Shown here: piece by piece, positions 23,757-32,746 of the stretch
Numbering within the stretch: position 1 is the first letter of the stretch
Layout of the letters: each line of letters starts with the position of its first letter
From: Propionibacteriaceae bacterium
Lineage (GTDB): Bacteria; Actinomycetota; Actinomycetes; Propionibacteriales; Propionibacteriaceae
Direction of reading: 5' to 3'
Assembly (NCBI GenBank): GCA_031265875.1
Contig: JAISCA010000002.1
Coordinates: 124,001-188,000, forward strand
Length of the DNA stretch: 64,000 nucleotides
Notes under the pieces: model-generated
Told to the model about the DNA's origin: nothing
The model's database searches: none
The model's input: only the letters and a program-made list of their open reading frames with translations
Position numbers and translations under genes: made by a program

Positions 23757-25052
23757 TCAGCGGACGCGTTTGACGGACAGGAGGAAGACCCCGGACAACC
23801 CCGTCAGCACGATGCCGCCGACGAAGACGGCCGGGTAGCCGCCCAGGCCGACCAGGGCTCCGGCCAGGCCGGGGGCCAGGATGCCGGGGGCGGTGTTGGC
23901 CACGGTCAGGAAGCCGAGGTCGCGGGCGGCGTGCCGCTGGCTGGGCAGGACCTCGACCATGATGGCTTGGTCGACCGAGATGAAGGTGCCGTAGGCGATG
24001 GAGAGGCAGCCGATGGCGACGGGGAAGATGGCGATGTCGCGTACGGCCAGGAGCAAGCCGACGGCCCCGGCCCCGACCAGCCCGGAGGCGACGACGAAGG
24101 GCTTGCGCCGGCCCAGGCGGTCGGACAAGGGCCCGGCCAAGACGGTGAAAGCGCCAGCGCCGACGGCCAAGATGACACCGCTGGCGGCGATCAGGCCGGC
24201 GGCCTGTTCGTTGGAGGCGCCGAAATAGTCGGTCAGGATGTAGAGCTGATAGGCCAGGGCGGTCAGTAGACCGAGTAAGAAGCAGACCCGGCCGACGAAG
24301 ACCAACCAGAAGTCACGGTCGCCGGGCGGCAGCAGAGACTTCAACAACTGGACCAGCGAGCCGGTCTCGGCCGGCTGGTCCAGGCTGGAGTGGCTGGGCA
24401 GGCGCCAGCAGATGATGAGCGCGGCCAGCACCATGATCCAGGGCACCACGGCCAGGCCGAGCGGTGGCACGGTCAGGAAACTGGCCGCCACGATGCCGCC
24501 GGTGGCGTTGCCGAGCAGATTGCCCAGGCCGGACAGGGCCGAGGCCCGGCCCAGCAGCGACCGCCCCACCCGGTCGGGTAGGAGAGCGGACAGGGCCGCC
24601 ACCATCGCGTTCAGGCCCATCTGGCTGAGGGTGCAGCAGATCACGATGACGGGGAAGGAGGTGGTCAGACCGACCAGGGCCAGGCTGACGGCGGCGAAGA
24701 CGGCGCCGCCCAGCAGCCAGGGCTTGCGGCGGCCGAAGCGGGAGCGGGTGCGGTCGGACAGCAATCCGGCCACCACGACGGCGACCGCCCCGCCGAGCGA
24801 GGAGACGGTGGCGGTGATGGCGGTCAGGGAGATCTTGTTGACCTCGTCCAGGCGGGCGAAGAGGGCTTGGAGGAGGGTGCCGGTGGCGGCGGCCGGAATG
24901 GCCCAGGACAGGGCGCCGATCAGACAGAGCGGTCCGATCAGACCCAGCTTGGTGTCGTAGAAGCCAACGCCTCGTGAGACCGGCGGTGGGCTCAGGGCGG
25001 GGTCGTCCAGCGGCCCGGGGTCAGGCTGGTCGGACGAGGAGATACTGTTCAT
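23757..25052 (-). CDS. MFS transporter (GPH/sugar-type)
   Basis: 431 residues from ATG 25052 (AAGGAG 6 nt upstream). About twelve membrane segments; the loop-2 motif LSDRTRSRFGRRKPW and its counterpart LSDRLGRRKPF after segment 8 are typical of MFS symporters. It is divergent from a TetR regulator across a clear operator and upstream of GH1 on the same strand, so a glycoside is the likely cargo. Sequestration or drug export is a weaker alternative. Confidence 0.87.
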   Translation of the reverse strand: MNSISSSDQPDPGPLDDPALSPPPVSRGVGFYDTKLGLIGPLCLIGALSWAIPAAATGTLLQALFARLDEVNKISLTAITATVSSLGGAVAVVVAGLLSDRTRSRFGRRKPWLLGGAVFAAVSLALVGLTTSFPVIVICCTLSQMGLNAMVAALSALLPDRVGRSLLGRASALSGLGNLLGNATGGIVAASFLTVPPLGLAVVPWIMVLAALIICWRLPSHSSLDQPAETGSLVQLLKSLLPPGDRDFWLVFVGRVCFLLGLLTALAYQLYILTDYFGASNEQAAGLIAASGVILAVGAGAFTVLAGPLSDRLGRRKPFVVASGLVGAGAVGLLLAVRDIAIFPVAIGCLSIAYGTFISVDQAIMVEVLPSQRHAARDLGFLTVANTAPGILAPGLAGALVGLGGYPAVFVGGIVLTGLSGVFLLSVKRVR

Positions 25053-25077
25053 CACGGGCTCCTTCGCGCGTGAGTCA

Positions 25078-25130
25078 AGGAAAAATCGAGTTAGACTCAA
25101 AATTAAGTATAGCTCGATTTTCCTCGAGGA
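25078..25130. promoter_or_regulatory. Operator/promoter region between MFS and TetR genes
   Basis: AGGAAAAATCGAG (25078-25090) and CTCGATTTTCCT (25113-25124) form an inverted repeat with one extra base, centred between the divergent genes. TCCTCGAGGA at 25121-25130 is a perfect palindrome. The segment is strikingly AT-rich. It is most likely the TetR-protein binding site controlling both directions. Confidence 0.7.
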
Positions 25131-25172
25131 GGCGAGCGCTGTCAAGCCCCCTGACGCGGAAAGGAAGTGGCC

Positions 25173-25757
25173 ATGGTCCACCAGGCCGGTAAGCGCGGGC
25201 CCTACCGCAAGAGCCGGGAGCGACGTCAGGCCATCTTGCAGGCCGCCCTGGAGGCTTACGCCGAGTCGGACGCCGGCGGCCCGACCCTGCGTGCCATCGC
25301 GGACAAGGTCGGTCTGTCCGAGACCGCGCTGCTCTACTACTTCCGCAACCGCGAGGAACTATTCGTCGCCATCATCGAGGCGCGCGACCAGGCCGACCGC
25401 TTCCTGAGCCAGGAACAGACCCTGGAGGCGGCCGATTTCAAGCGCTTGGGCGCCTTGATCGCGCGCAACGCCGAGACTCCCGGCCTGGTCAAGCTCTTCC
25501 TCGAACAGGCCATCGCGGCGGTCAACCCCGGCCACCCTGGGCATGACTTCATGCGCGACCGTTACGCCGAGTTCTGCCGGGGCTTGGCGGACGGTCTCCG
25601 TCAAGCCAAGGGCCTGACCGCCGAGCGGGCCGACTGGCTGGGCCGGCTTCTGATCGCCGCCGCCGACGGTCTTCAGATCCAGTGGCTGTACGACCCCTCC
25701 TTGGACATGCGTCGTGACTTGGAGCGGCTGGTCGATCTGGCCTTGGAGAGCCGCTGA
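25173..25757 (+). CDS. TetR-family transcriptional regulator
   Basis: 194 residues from ATG 25173 (AAGGAAG just upstream). The HTH is at about residues 15-60: RRQAILQAALEAYAE, TLRAIADKVGLSETALLYYF. The C-terminal helical ligand domain is generic. Divergent position and the shared inverted repeat imply control of the MFS-GH1-esterase genes. Confidence 0.9.
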   Translation: MVHQAGKRGPYRKSRERRQAILQAALEAYAESDAGGPTLRAIADKVGLSETALLYYFRNREELFVAIIEARDQADRFLSQEQTLEAADFKRLGALIARNAETPGLVKLFLEQAIAAVNPGHPGHDFMRDRYAEFCRGLADGLRQAKGLTAERADWLGRLLIAAADGLQIQWLYDPSLDMRRDLERLVDLALESR

Positions 25758-25797
25758 TCGATGGACTCGGCGGCGGCCCAGCGCAGGTTTGACGCAA

Positions 25798-25837
25798 AAG
25801 TGGGCGCCGGCCAGGAAGCCCTGGCTGACGCCCACTT
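25798..25837. terminator. Hairpin after the TetR gene, possibly bidirectional
   Basis: AAGTGGGCG (25798-25806) pairs with CGCCCACTT (25829-25837); an inner CCAGG/CCTGG extends the stem. It lies 40 bp after the tetR stop and also serves the end of the convergent surface-protein gene. Confidence 0.65.
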
Positions 25838-25890
25838 CTAGAAGCCCCCAAAAGTGTCCTCCCTGCGCTGCGTTCCGGCCCGGTACCTTC
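25838..25890 (-). repeat. Inverted degenerate copy of the 60-bp repeat
   Basis: On the minus strand this reads GGTACCGGGCCGGAACGCAG, then GGAGGACACTTTTGGGG and CTTCTAG, matching the end of the tandem copies at 23670-23736 including the CTTCTAG that follows. The MFS and TetR genes lie between these inverted arms. Confidence 0.75.
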
Positions 25891-25910
25891 CTCGGCGCCG
25901 GCCGCCAGCG

Positions 25911-28900
25911 CTAAGCCCGTCGGGTCCGCCGGCGTAGCAGTAGCAGCGCCCAGCCGCCCAGCAGGCTGAGACCGGCCGCGACCAGCCAGACCGCCAGGCC
26001 GCCCGGGGCGCCCGTCTCGGGCAGAGGCAACTGGACCTCGGCCTCGGCCTCGACCGACTCGACCGGGCCACCCTGGGCCGTCACGCCGCTGGCCACCGCC
26101 AAGTTGGTCAAGAGGCCGCCTTGGGCGACTTCGGTCGCGGTCAGGGCGTAAGTGGCCCAGCAGAGGGTCGACTCGCCGGGCCTGAGCGTGGTCTCCTGGC
26201 AGACCACGTCGGACAGGGGACCGGCCCCCGAGAAGGCCTGGCCGACCACCGTCAACTCCTGCACCGTGACATTGCCGGTGTTGAGCACGACGAAGCGGTA
26301 GTCCACGATCTCGCCCAGGCTGGTGGGCCCGTCGGTCCGGCGACTGCCGGTCTGGATCAGCTCCAACCTAGGCTCGGCCTGGGCCGGCAGGGCGCTCTGG
26401 GAGTCGTCTTCGACGGTGGCGGGATGGTCGTCGTCCAAGGGCACCGGGCCCAACCCGGTCACCGTGGCGTGATTGGTCAGCCCACCGGCGTCGATGTCCT
26501 CCAGGGTGACCACGTAGGTGGCCTGGCAGGTCATGGACTGGTCCGGGGCCAGCTGGTCGGTCGGGCAAGCGACGTCCGAGAGCGGCCCGAAGCCGGAGAA
26601 GTCGTCGTCGACCAAATCGATCGACGACATGGTGACATTGCCGGTGTTGCGCACCACGAAGCTGTACGTCACCTCTTCACCGACCGTCAAGATGGCCTGA
26701 CCCGCGGCCGAGGACGACTTGACCAAGGACAGGGCGGGCTGATGCAGGCCGAGCACGAAGGCGGCGTCGGCCGGGGAGGGCACCGGGGTGACGGGCAGGC
26801 CGCCACTGGCCCGTGAGCCCGGCGAAGCGCCTGAAGCCGTCACCGTCAGGTCGACCCGGCGGGCGTCGATGTCGCCTTGGTTCAAAACGTGCGTCACCTG
26901 GCAGACGACCAGCGCGCCCGGCGCCAGTGGATCGCCCGGGCAGTCGATCTGATCCAGACTGGTGTGCCCGTTGAAGGACACCACGGCGACGCTCGGATCA
27001 GACAAGGTGACATTGCCAGTGTTGGTGACGTTGAAGGTGAACTCGACCTCGGCGCCAACCGTGAAGTCGGCCGGATCGGTCATGCTCGGAGTCGCTTCGA
27101 CGGTCAAAGCCGGCTGGTGCTGCGATTCGATCAGAGCCGAGGCCAGCGGTGACGCGACCTGGGCCGGGGCCTGGGGGCCGCCGGCCGGCTGGCCCGAGGC
27201 TCCGACCTGGGACAGGACGTCGCCGGCGTCGACGTCGGCCTGGGACAGCAGGTAGCGGGCCGAGCAGGTGACGGCCTGGCCCGGGGCCAGAGCGGCGGCC
27301 TCAGCCGGGCAGGTCACGGTCGGAATTGGCCGGGCTCCAGTGAATTGGCGGTGGGTCAAGCTGACGTCGTGGACCGTGACGTTGCCGGTGTTGCGGACCT
27401 CGAAGAGGTACACCATCTCCTGCGGCGTCTCGGCCAAAGTCTGCCAGCTGTCGCCGGAGCCGATCCGGCCGTCGGCCGGAGCGTCCAGCAGTCGATAGAC
27501 GCCCCGCCCCAGGCTGAGCCCGGGAGCGGCCGTCAAAGGCGTGGTCAGAGGCGCCTGGGGCGGGTTGGGCAGGGCCAACCGATCAGGCCCGACGCCCTCG
27601 GCGGTGGCCGTGCTGGCGACCCGGCCGGCGTCGAGGTCGGCCTGGGTCAAATGGTAAGTGGCTTGGGCGGTGACGGTCTGGCCGGGAGCCAACAGACCGA
27701 CTGGGCCGGGCCAGGCGTAAGTCAGGGCGGACAGGCCCGGCAGCGGATCGATCACCGTCACCTGGCTGACCGTGACGTTGCCGGCGTTGGTGACGCTGAA
27801 GTCGTAGGTCACGGTCTGGCCGGACTGGGGCGGGTCGCTCAGCTGGCTGGTGTCGGCCAGCTTGGTCAAGCTCAGGCCCTGCGCCCGGGCCAGCGGGAAG
27901 CTGACCGTGAACTGGCTGGGAGTGACGCTGGCGCCGGCCGGAGTGACGCCTCGGGCGGTGGCGGTGTTGCTGAGCCGGCCGGCGTCGAGGTCGGTTTGGG
28001 TCAGGCGATAGGTGGCCTGGGCCGTGACGGTCTGGCCGGGGGCCAACTGGCCCGGCGTACCGGGCCAGACCTCGACCAGCGGGTCCAGGCCGGGCAGCGG
28101 ATCGGTGATGACGACCTGGTTCAGCGTGACATTGCCGACGTTGGTGGCGCTGAAGCTATAGGCCACGGTCTGACCGGCGGCGGGCGGATCGCTCAACTGG
28201 CTGCGGTCGGCGGCCTTGATCAAGTCGATGGCGCCGTCGGGGGCCAATGTGACCTGGGCCGAGGCGCCGGCCTGGGGAGGCAGGGTGGAGCCGTTCGGGG
28301 CTTTGCCCGTGACCGTGGCGGTGTTGCTGAGCTGACCGGCGTCGATGTCGGCCTGGGTCAAACGGTAGGTGGTTCGGGCGGTGGCGACCTGGCCGGGGGT
28401 CAGGACACCGGCGACGCCGGGCCAGGCGTAGGTCAGGACGCCCAACCCGGTCAGCTGATCGATCACCTCGACGTCATGGGCGGTGACATTGCCGGCGTTG
28501 GTGACGCTGAAGTCGTAGGTCACGATCTGCCCGGCCTCAGGCGGGACGGTCAGGGCCGAGGTGTCGGCCGCCTTGGTCAGGTGTAGCAGCGGCGCCGGCG
28601 ACAGCGACACGGTGACCGTGTCCTGGGGCGGGTCGGTCAGGGGCGACTGATTCGGCGCTTTGGCCCCGGCTCTGGCGCTGTTTGTGACCTTGCCGGCGTC
28701 GAGGTCGGCCTGCACCAGCCGGTAGGTGGCCTGGGCGGTGACGGTCTGGCCGGGGGCCAGTCTGCCGGCGCTGCCGGGCCAGTTGTAGGTCAGGGCGCTC
28801 AGCCCGGGCAGCGGGTCGGTCAAGCTGACATCGCTCAGGGTGACGTTGCCGGTGTTGGTGGCCGTGAACTGGTAGTTGATCAGATCACCGGTCGACGGCG

Positions 28901-31900
28901 TGGTCGGCAGCTGGGAGATGTCGGCCGCTTTGTCCAAGCTCAGAGCCGGGGCCGCCGTCAGCGTGGTGTTGGCGCTGGCCGGACCGGCGTCGGGCGCTGG
29001 GACCCCGGCCGGCGTCTGGCCGGAGGAGTTGACTAAGTTGTGAATGGAGCCGGCGTCGACGTCGGTCTGCTGGAGCTGATAGCTGGCTTGGGCGGTGACG
29101 GTTTGGCCGGGGGCCAGCCGGCCAGCGGTTCCGGGCCAGGTGTAAGTCGGGGCGCTCACTCCGGGCAGGTGATCGACGATGGCGGTCTGCTGGAGCGTGA
29201 CATTGCCGGTGTTGGTCAGGCTGTAGCGATAGACGACGGTCTGGCCGGCCCGAGGCGCGGTCGACAAGCCGGAGCTGTCGGCCGTCGTGGTCAAGGTCGC
29301 CCCGGGGCGATGTGACAGTTGGACCTCCGTCTGGCTCTGATTGGAGGTCACGCCGGCGCCGCCAGCGGCGTCGGCGTGAGCCGTCGCCGTGTGCGCGACC
29401 CGGCCCAGGTCGATGTCGGCTTGAGTCAGGACGTAGCTGGCCTGGCAGACGATCTGGTCGCCCGGGGCCAGAGCCGAATGGGGCGGACAGGTCGTCTGGG
29501 GAGTGGGCGAGCCGGTGAAAGCCGACGGGGCGATCGTCACATTGGTGACAGACACATTGCCGGTGTTGGTGACCTCGAAGCTGAGGTCGACGATCTGCCC
29601 GGGCCAGGGCTGGTCCGGAGCCGGGGTCGAGCTGGACGAGCGCAGGCTGAGGGCCGGGGCCCGGTCGCCACTGACTCGGGCGGAGGCCACCGGCGAGCTG
29701 ACCAGGTCTCCCTGAGGGTCTTGGCCCGTGGCGATGGCGCTGTTGTCGAAGACGGAGGCGTCGACGTCCGGCTGGCTGATGGTGTAGGTGGTCAGGCAGC
29801 GGACCGAGGCGCCGGGGGCTAGGAGCGTGACCGGGCAGGTGGCGGGCAGCAGGCCGCCGGCGCCGCTGAAGGATAGCTCCTGGATCTCCAGGCTGGAGAT
29901 GGTGACGTTGCCGAGGTTGGTGACGTCGAAGACGTAGGTCAGCGCTGAATTTACGCTGAAACCGTCCGATCCGAGCTGGCCCGACTTGACCAGGCCGAGC
30001 TGGGGGGCCTGGACCAGGGTCAGATCAGTCACCACCGAATAGGAGTAGGGGCCGGGATTGTGGTGGATGTCCTTGCTGGTGGCGCGGGCGGTCAGATTGA
30101 GGTAGCCCCGGTCGATGTCCGCCTGGGTGATCCGGTAGGTGGCGGAGCAGGTCAAAGAGGCGTTCGGGAGCAACGGTGTGACCGAGCTGTCGGGGCAGTT
30201 CACGGTCAAGGCGGGCGAACCGGAGAAGGTGGTCACCTGAACGCCGACGTCGAACAGCGAGGTGTTGCCGTTGTTGGTGATCGTGAATTGGTAGGTCACC
30301 GGCTGGTCTAGCTGGGTCGGACCGCTGGGGAGCGGGCTGGCGGCCGTGGCTATACGCAATGACGGATTGCCCGCGATGATCAGATCGGCCGTCTGGGTCT
30401 GGGACGGGAACTCCTGGGAGGGTTCGCTTTGGGCGCCTGCCTGAGTCCGGCCGACGGCGTAGACGCGCGACCGGAGCGAGCCGGCGTCGATGTCGGCCTG
30501 GGTCAGGGCGTAAGTCTGGGTGCAGAGGACGGACTGGTCGTGAGGCAAGACCGTGGACGGGCAGGTCAGCGGCCCGAGCGGGCCAGTGCCGCTGAAGATC
30601 TCAGTTTGGAAATGGAAGGCGGCTAAGTCGGCCTGTCCGACGTTGCTGACGCGGTACTCCCGGGTCACCTGGTCGCCCACCCGCAACACCGGCCCGGCGG
30701 TGGTCGTGATCTCGTGCTCGAAGTCGATCCGGCCCACCGGGTGGGTGGCCTGGATCTCCTGGCAGTTGAGCTGGGTGGGATCGCAGGCCAAGACGCTGAC
30801 CAGTTGGTCGTCGCCGGTGCTCGACTGATTGACCTCGACCGCGTAGGTCACGGTGGCGGTCTGGCCGGCCGGCACCGTGCCGGTGATGCTGAAGCTGCCA
30901 TTGGCGTCGAGTTGGCCGACCTGGAGACTGTCCAGGGAAGAGGTCGGTCCCGAGATCAAGCTGGCGTCGTCCAGGACTTTGGCCAGTGACTCAGTGGTTT
31001 TGACCGTGGCCTGGCGTCCGCCCGCCCCGGCGAAGGTGAGAGTGTAGGTGACCGTTTGACCGGGTATGACCGGGCTGGTCGAGGAGGGGAGGGACGACTT
31101 GGTCGACACCACCGGCACGACGCCGATCGGCATCTCGGCCCGAGGGGTGGCGAGGGGTTGGGCGTAGGCCCAGTCCTCGATCGAGCGGTTGTCGCCCCAG
31201 CTATTGGTGCCGCTGGCGGCGCTCCAGCCGTGCACGCCAGCGCTGGAGTCGACGCCGGCCCGGCCGTCCACCTGGGCGGTGGTGGAGGTGCGTCCGCTGC
31301 TGGACAGCGCGGTGTCGTTCCAGTACAACGTCGTGTCGCCCTCGCCGTCGCCGTTGAGGCGGGTCAGAGTGAGGCCGCCGCGGCCTTCGATGTCGTCCAT
31401 CACCAGGTGGAACTCGCCGATCTTGTCGAACCAGAGCCGGGCCATCATGGGCGTGCCGAAGGGGATGGTCTGGCCTTGGCCGTCGCGGCCGTCGAAGTTC
31501 GCGCTGTAGGCGCCAGGCCCGCCCGAGACGGCGATCACACGGTCGACCGGGTCGGCGTACGAGCCGTTGTCGTCAACGTCGATCTGGACCTCGTAGTTGC
31601 CCATGAACTTATCCATCGTCCAGGTGAAAAGGCCGGCTGAGGTGGTGGGGGACTGGGCGAAGGCGAAGTTTTCGACCACGATGGTTTCGCGGGTGATGGG
31701 GGGCGGCAGGATCCAGTCCGACTGGCCGGCCCAGGTCTGGGCTTCGACCGGCAGATCGATGTTGGGCTCCTCGAAGAAGATCTTGAAGCGCGAGCCGCAA
31801 TCCAGCAGGGGCGGGAACCAGTCGTCGGTGTTATTGCCTTGGAACTCGCTCGAGGTGTACGACGGACGGCAGTCGCTGCCGGTCGGGATGCCGATGGCGT

Positions 31901-32414
31901 CGGCCGTGATGCGCGAGTAGGCCCCGTTCATGTTGAGCAAGTCGATGCGGTAGATGAGACCGTTCAAGTTGACCGCCCAGTAGGTCAGGTTCTGGACGGT
32001 CCCCTGGTTGGTGACGTACGACTCCGACCAGACCCGGCCGGGGATCGCTGTGCCGTCCTTGAGCACGTCGATGCGCCAGGCACCGGGCTCCTTGATGGTG
32101 CCGTTGTCGACCCGGATGCGCCAGACGCCGGCCGTGCCGGCGGCGGCGCGGGCGCCAGAACCGGTGCTGAAGTACCCGTTCGGGTCGGTCACGACGATGG
32201 AACCGCGATCAGCGGACACAAACAGTGACTCGTCGCCGTTGGCGTAGGCGTAGAAGACGTTCACCATCATGATGCCGTTGCCGACTTTCGACTGGGAGGC
32301 CTGGGCCGGTGGCGGCGCTGACAGGAAGGGCAGAGCGATCCCGATCAGCAGCGCCGAGGACAACAAGGCGATGATCAGACGACTATGGCGGCGGGTGGGG
32401 ACGGCATTCAACAT
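25911..32414 (-). CDS. Giant LPXTG-anchored surface protein with DUF11/DUF7507-type repeats
   Basis: 2167 residues from ATG 32414 (AGGA 6 nt upstream). Signal peptide: basic start, hydrophobic core, AQA near residue 39. An N-terminal domain of about 430 residues follows. Next comes one Ser/Thr-rich beta region, then 13 repeats of about 105-120 residues, each with TNTGNVT..., LAPGQxVT and (T/S)QADIDAG motifs. The C-terminus is LPETG (from about residue 2131), a hydrophobic helix and RRRTRR, a sortase signal, so it is covalently attached to the cell wall. Repeats 1-4 and 10-13 carry a Cys pair; repeats 5-9 have Trp and Ala there. Likely a stalk-like adhesin. Confidence 0.92.
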   Translation of the reverse strand: MLNAVPTRRHSRLIIALLSSALLIGIALPFLSAPPPAQASQSKVGNGIMMVNVFYAYANGDESLFVSADRGSIVVTDPNGYFSTGSGARAAAGTAGVWRIRVDNGTIKEPGAWRIDVLKDGTAIPGRVWSESYVTNQGTVQNLTYWAVNLNGLIYRIDLLNMNGAYSRITADAIGIPTGSDCRPSYTSSEFQGNNTDDWFPPLLDCGSRFKIFFEEPNIDLPVEAQTWAGQSDWILPPPITRETIVVENFAFAQSPTTSAGLFTWTMDKFMGNYEVQIDVDDNGSYADPVDRVIAVSGGPGAYSANFDGRDGQGQTIPFGTPMMARLWFDKIGEFHLVMDDIEGRGGLTLTRLNGDGEGDTTLYWNDTALSSSGRTSTTAQVDGRAGVDSSAGVHGWSAASGTNSWGDNRSIEDWAYAQPLATPRAEMPIGVVPVVSTKSSLPSSTSPVIPGQTVTYTLTFAGAGGRQATVKTTESLAKVLDDASLISGPTSSLDSLQVGQLDANGSFSITGTVPAGQTATVTYAVEVNQSSTGDDQLVSVLACDPTQLNCQEIQATHPVGRIDFEHEITTTAGPVLRVGDQVTREYRVSNVGQADLAAFHFQTEIFSGTGPLGPLTCPSTVLPHDQSVLCTQTYALTQADIDAGSLRSRVYAVGRTQAGAQSEPSQEFPSQTQTADLIIAGNPSLRIATAASPLPSGPTQLDQPVTYQFTITNNGNTSLFDVGVQVTTFSGSPALTVNCPDSSVTPLLPNASLTCSATYRITQADIDRGYLNLTARATSKDIHHNPGPYSYSVVTDLTLVQAPQLGLVKSGQLGSDGFSVNSALTYVFDVTNLGNVTISSLEIQELSFSGAGGLLPATCPVTLLAPGASVRCLTTYTISQPDVDASVFDNSAIATGQDPQGDLVSSPVASARVSGDRAPALSLRSSSSTPAPDQPWPGQIVDLSFEVTNTGNVSVTNVTIAPSAFTGSPTPQTTCPPHSALAPGDQIVCQASYVLTQADIDLGRVAHTATAHADAAGGAGVTSNQSQTEVQLSHRPGATLTTTADSSGLSTAPRAGQTVVYRYSLTNTGNVTLQQTAIVDHLPGVSAPTYTWPGTAGRLAPGQTVTAQASYQLQQTDVDAGSIHNLVNSSGQTPAGVPAPDAGPASANTTLTAAPALSLDKAADISQLPTTPSTGDLINYQFTATNTGNVTLSDVSLTDPLPGLSALTYNWPGSAGRLAPGQTVTAQATYRLVQADLDAGKVTNSARAGAKAPNQSPLTDPPQDTVTVSLSPAPLLHLTKAADTSALTVPPEAGQIVTYDFSVTNAGNVTAHDVEVIDQLTGLGVLTYAWPGVAGVLTPGQVATARTTYRLTQADIDAGQLSNTATVTGKAPNGSTLPPQAGASAQVTLAPDGAIDLIKAADRSQLSDPPAAGQTVAYSFSATNVGNVTLNQVVITDPLPGLDPLVEVWPGTPGQLAPGQTVTAQATYRLTQTDLDAGRLSNTATARGVTPAGASVTPSQFTVSFPLARAQGLSLTKLADTSQLSDPPQSGQTVTYDFSVTNAGNVTVSQVTVIDPLPGLSALTYAWPGPVGLLAPGQTVTAQATYHLTQADLDAGRVASTATAEGVGPDRLALPNPPQAPLTTPLTAAPGLSLGRGVYRLLDAPADGRIGSGDSWQTLAETPQEMVYLFEVRNTGNVTVHDVSLTHRQFTGARPIPTVTCPAEAAALAPGQAVTCSARYLLSQADVDAGDVLSQVGASGQPAGGPQAPAQVASPLASALIESQHQPALTVEATPSMTDPADFTVGAEVEFTFNVTNTGNVTLSDPSVAVVSFNGHTSLDQIDCPGDPLAPGALVVCQVTHVLNQGDIDARRVDLTVTASGASPGSRASGGLPVTPVPSPADAAFVLGLHQPALSLVKSSSAAGQAILTVGEEVTYSFVVRNTGNVTMSSIDLVDDDFSGFGPLSDVACPTDQLAPDQSMTCQATYVVTLEDIDAGGLTNHATVTGLGPVPLDDDHPATVEDDSQSALPAQAEPRLELIQTGSRRTDGPTSLGEIVDYRFVVLNTGNVTVQELTVVGQAFSGAGPLSDVVCQETTLRPGESTLCWATYALTATEVAQGGLLTNLAVASGVTAQGGPVESVEAEAEVQLPLPETGAPGGLAVWLVAAGLSLLGGWALLLLRRRTRRA

Positions 32415-32746
32415 GACGCATCCTTTTTCTCCAGCGCGACGGAGCGCTGGTCGAGATGGCCCAGGTAAGCACGGGCGCAGACCCAAACCCCCCAAGCCGG
32501 AGGAGGAGTTCAAAGGTATTCCTATCGCACCGGAGCGGAGGGGTCAACCGGTGCGCCCGCGACTCTCTGAGTGGATATCGACTCTTGCGAGTCTCAACAC
32601 CTCAATCGGCTCACTTACAAGCATGAACACTCGACGTTCGCTTCAATCGTGTCTAAGTCAAGTGGTCGGATGGTGGAACTGGCACGGAGTTCTCAGACCA
32701 GGCTGGCCGAGACGGGATCCCGGTGGCCCGGGCCCGTCGTCTCGGC
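32415..32746. other. Intergenic region before the surface-protein gene
   Basis: This 332-bp gap holds no convincing gene on either strand. The AT-richer part (about 32570-32680) probably carries the surface-protein promoter on the minus strand; no clear -35/-10 pair was picked out. A small ACTC-TTGC-GAGT inverted repeat lies near 32580. Confidence 0.4.

Noticed and set aside
27345..28586. A 413-codon plus-strand frame opposite the surface protein
   Set aside because: Repetitive Gly/Gln/Val sequence that mirrors the repeats of the real gene on the other strand.
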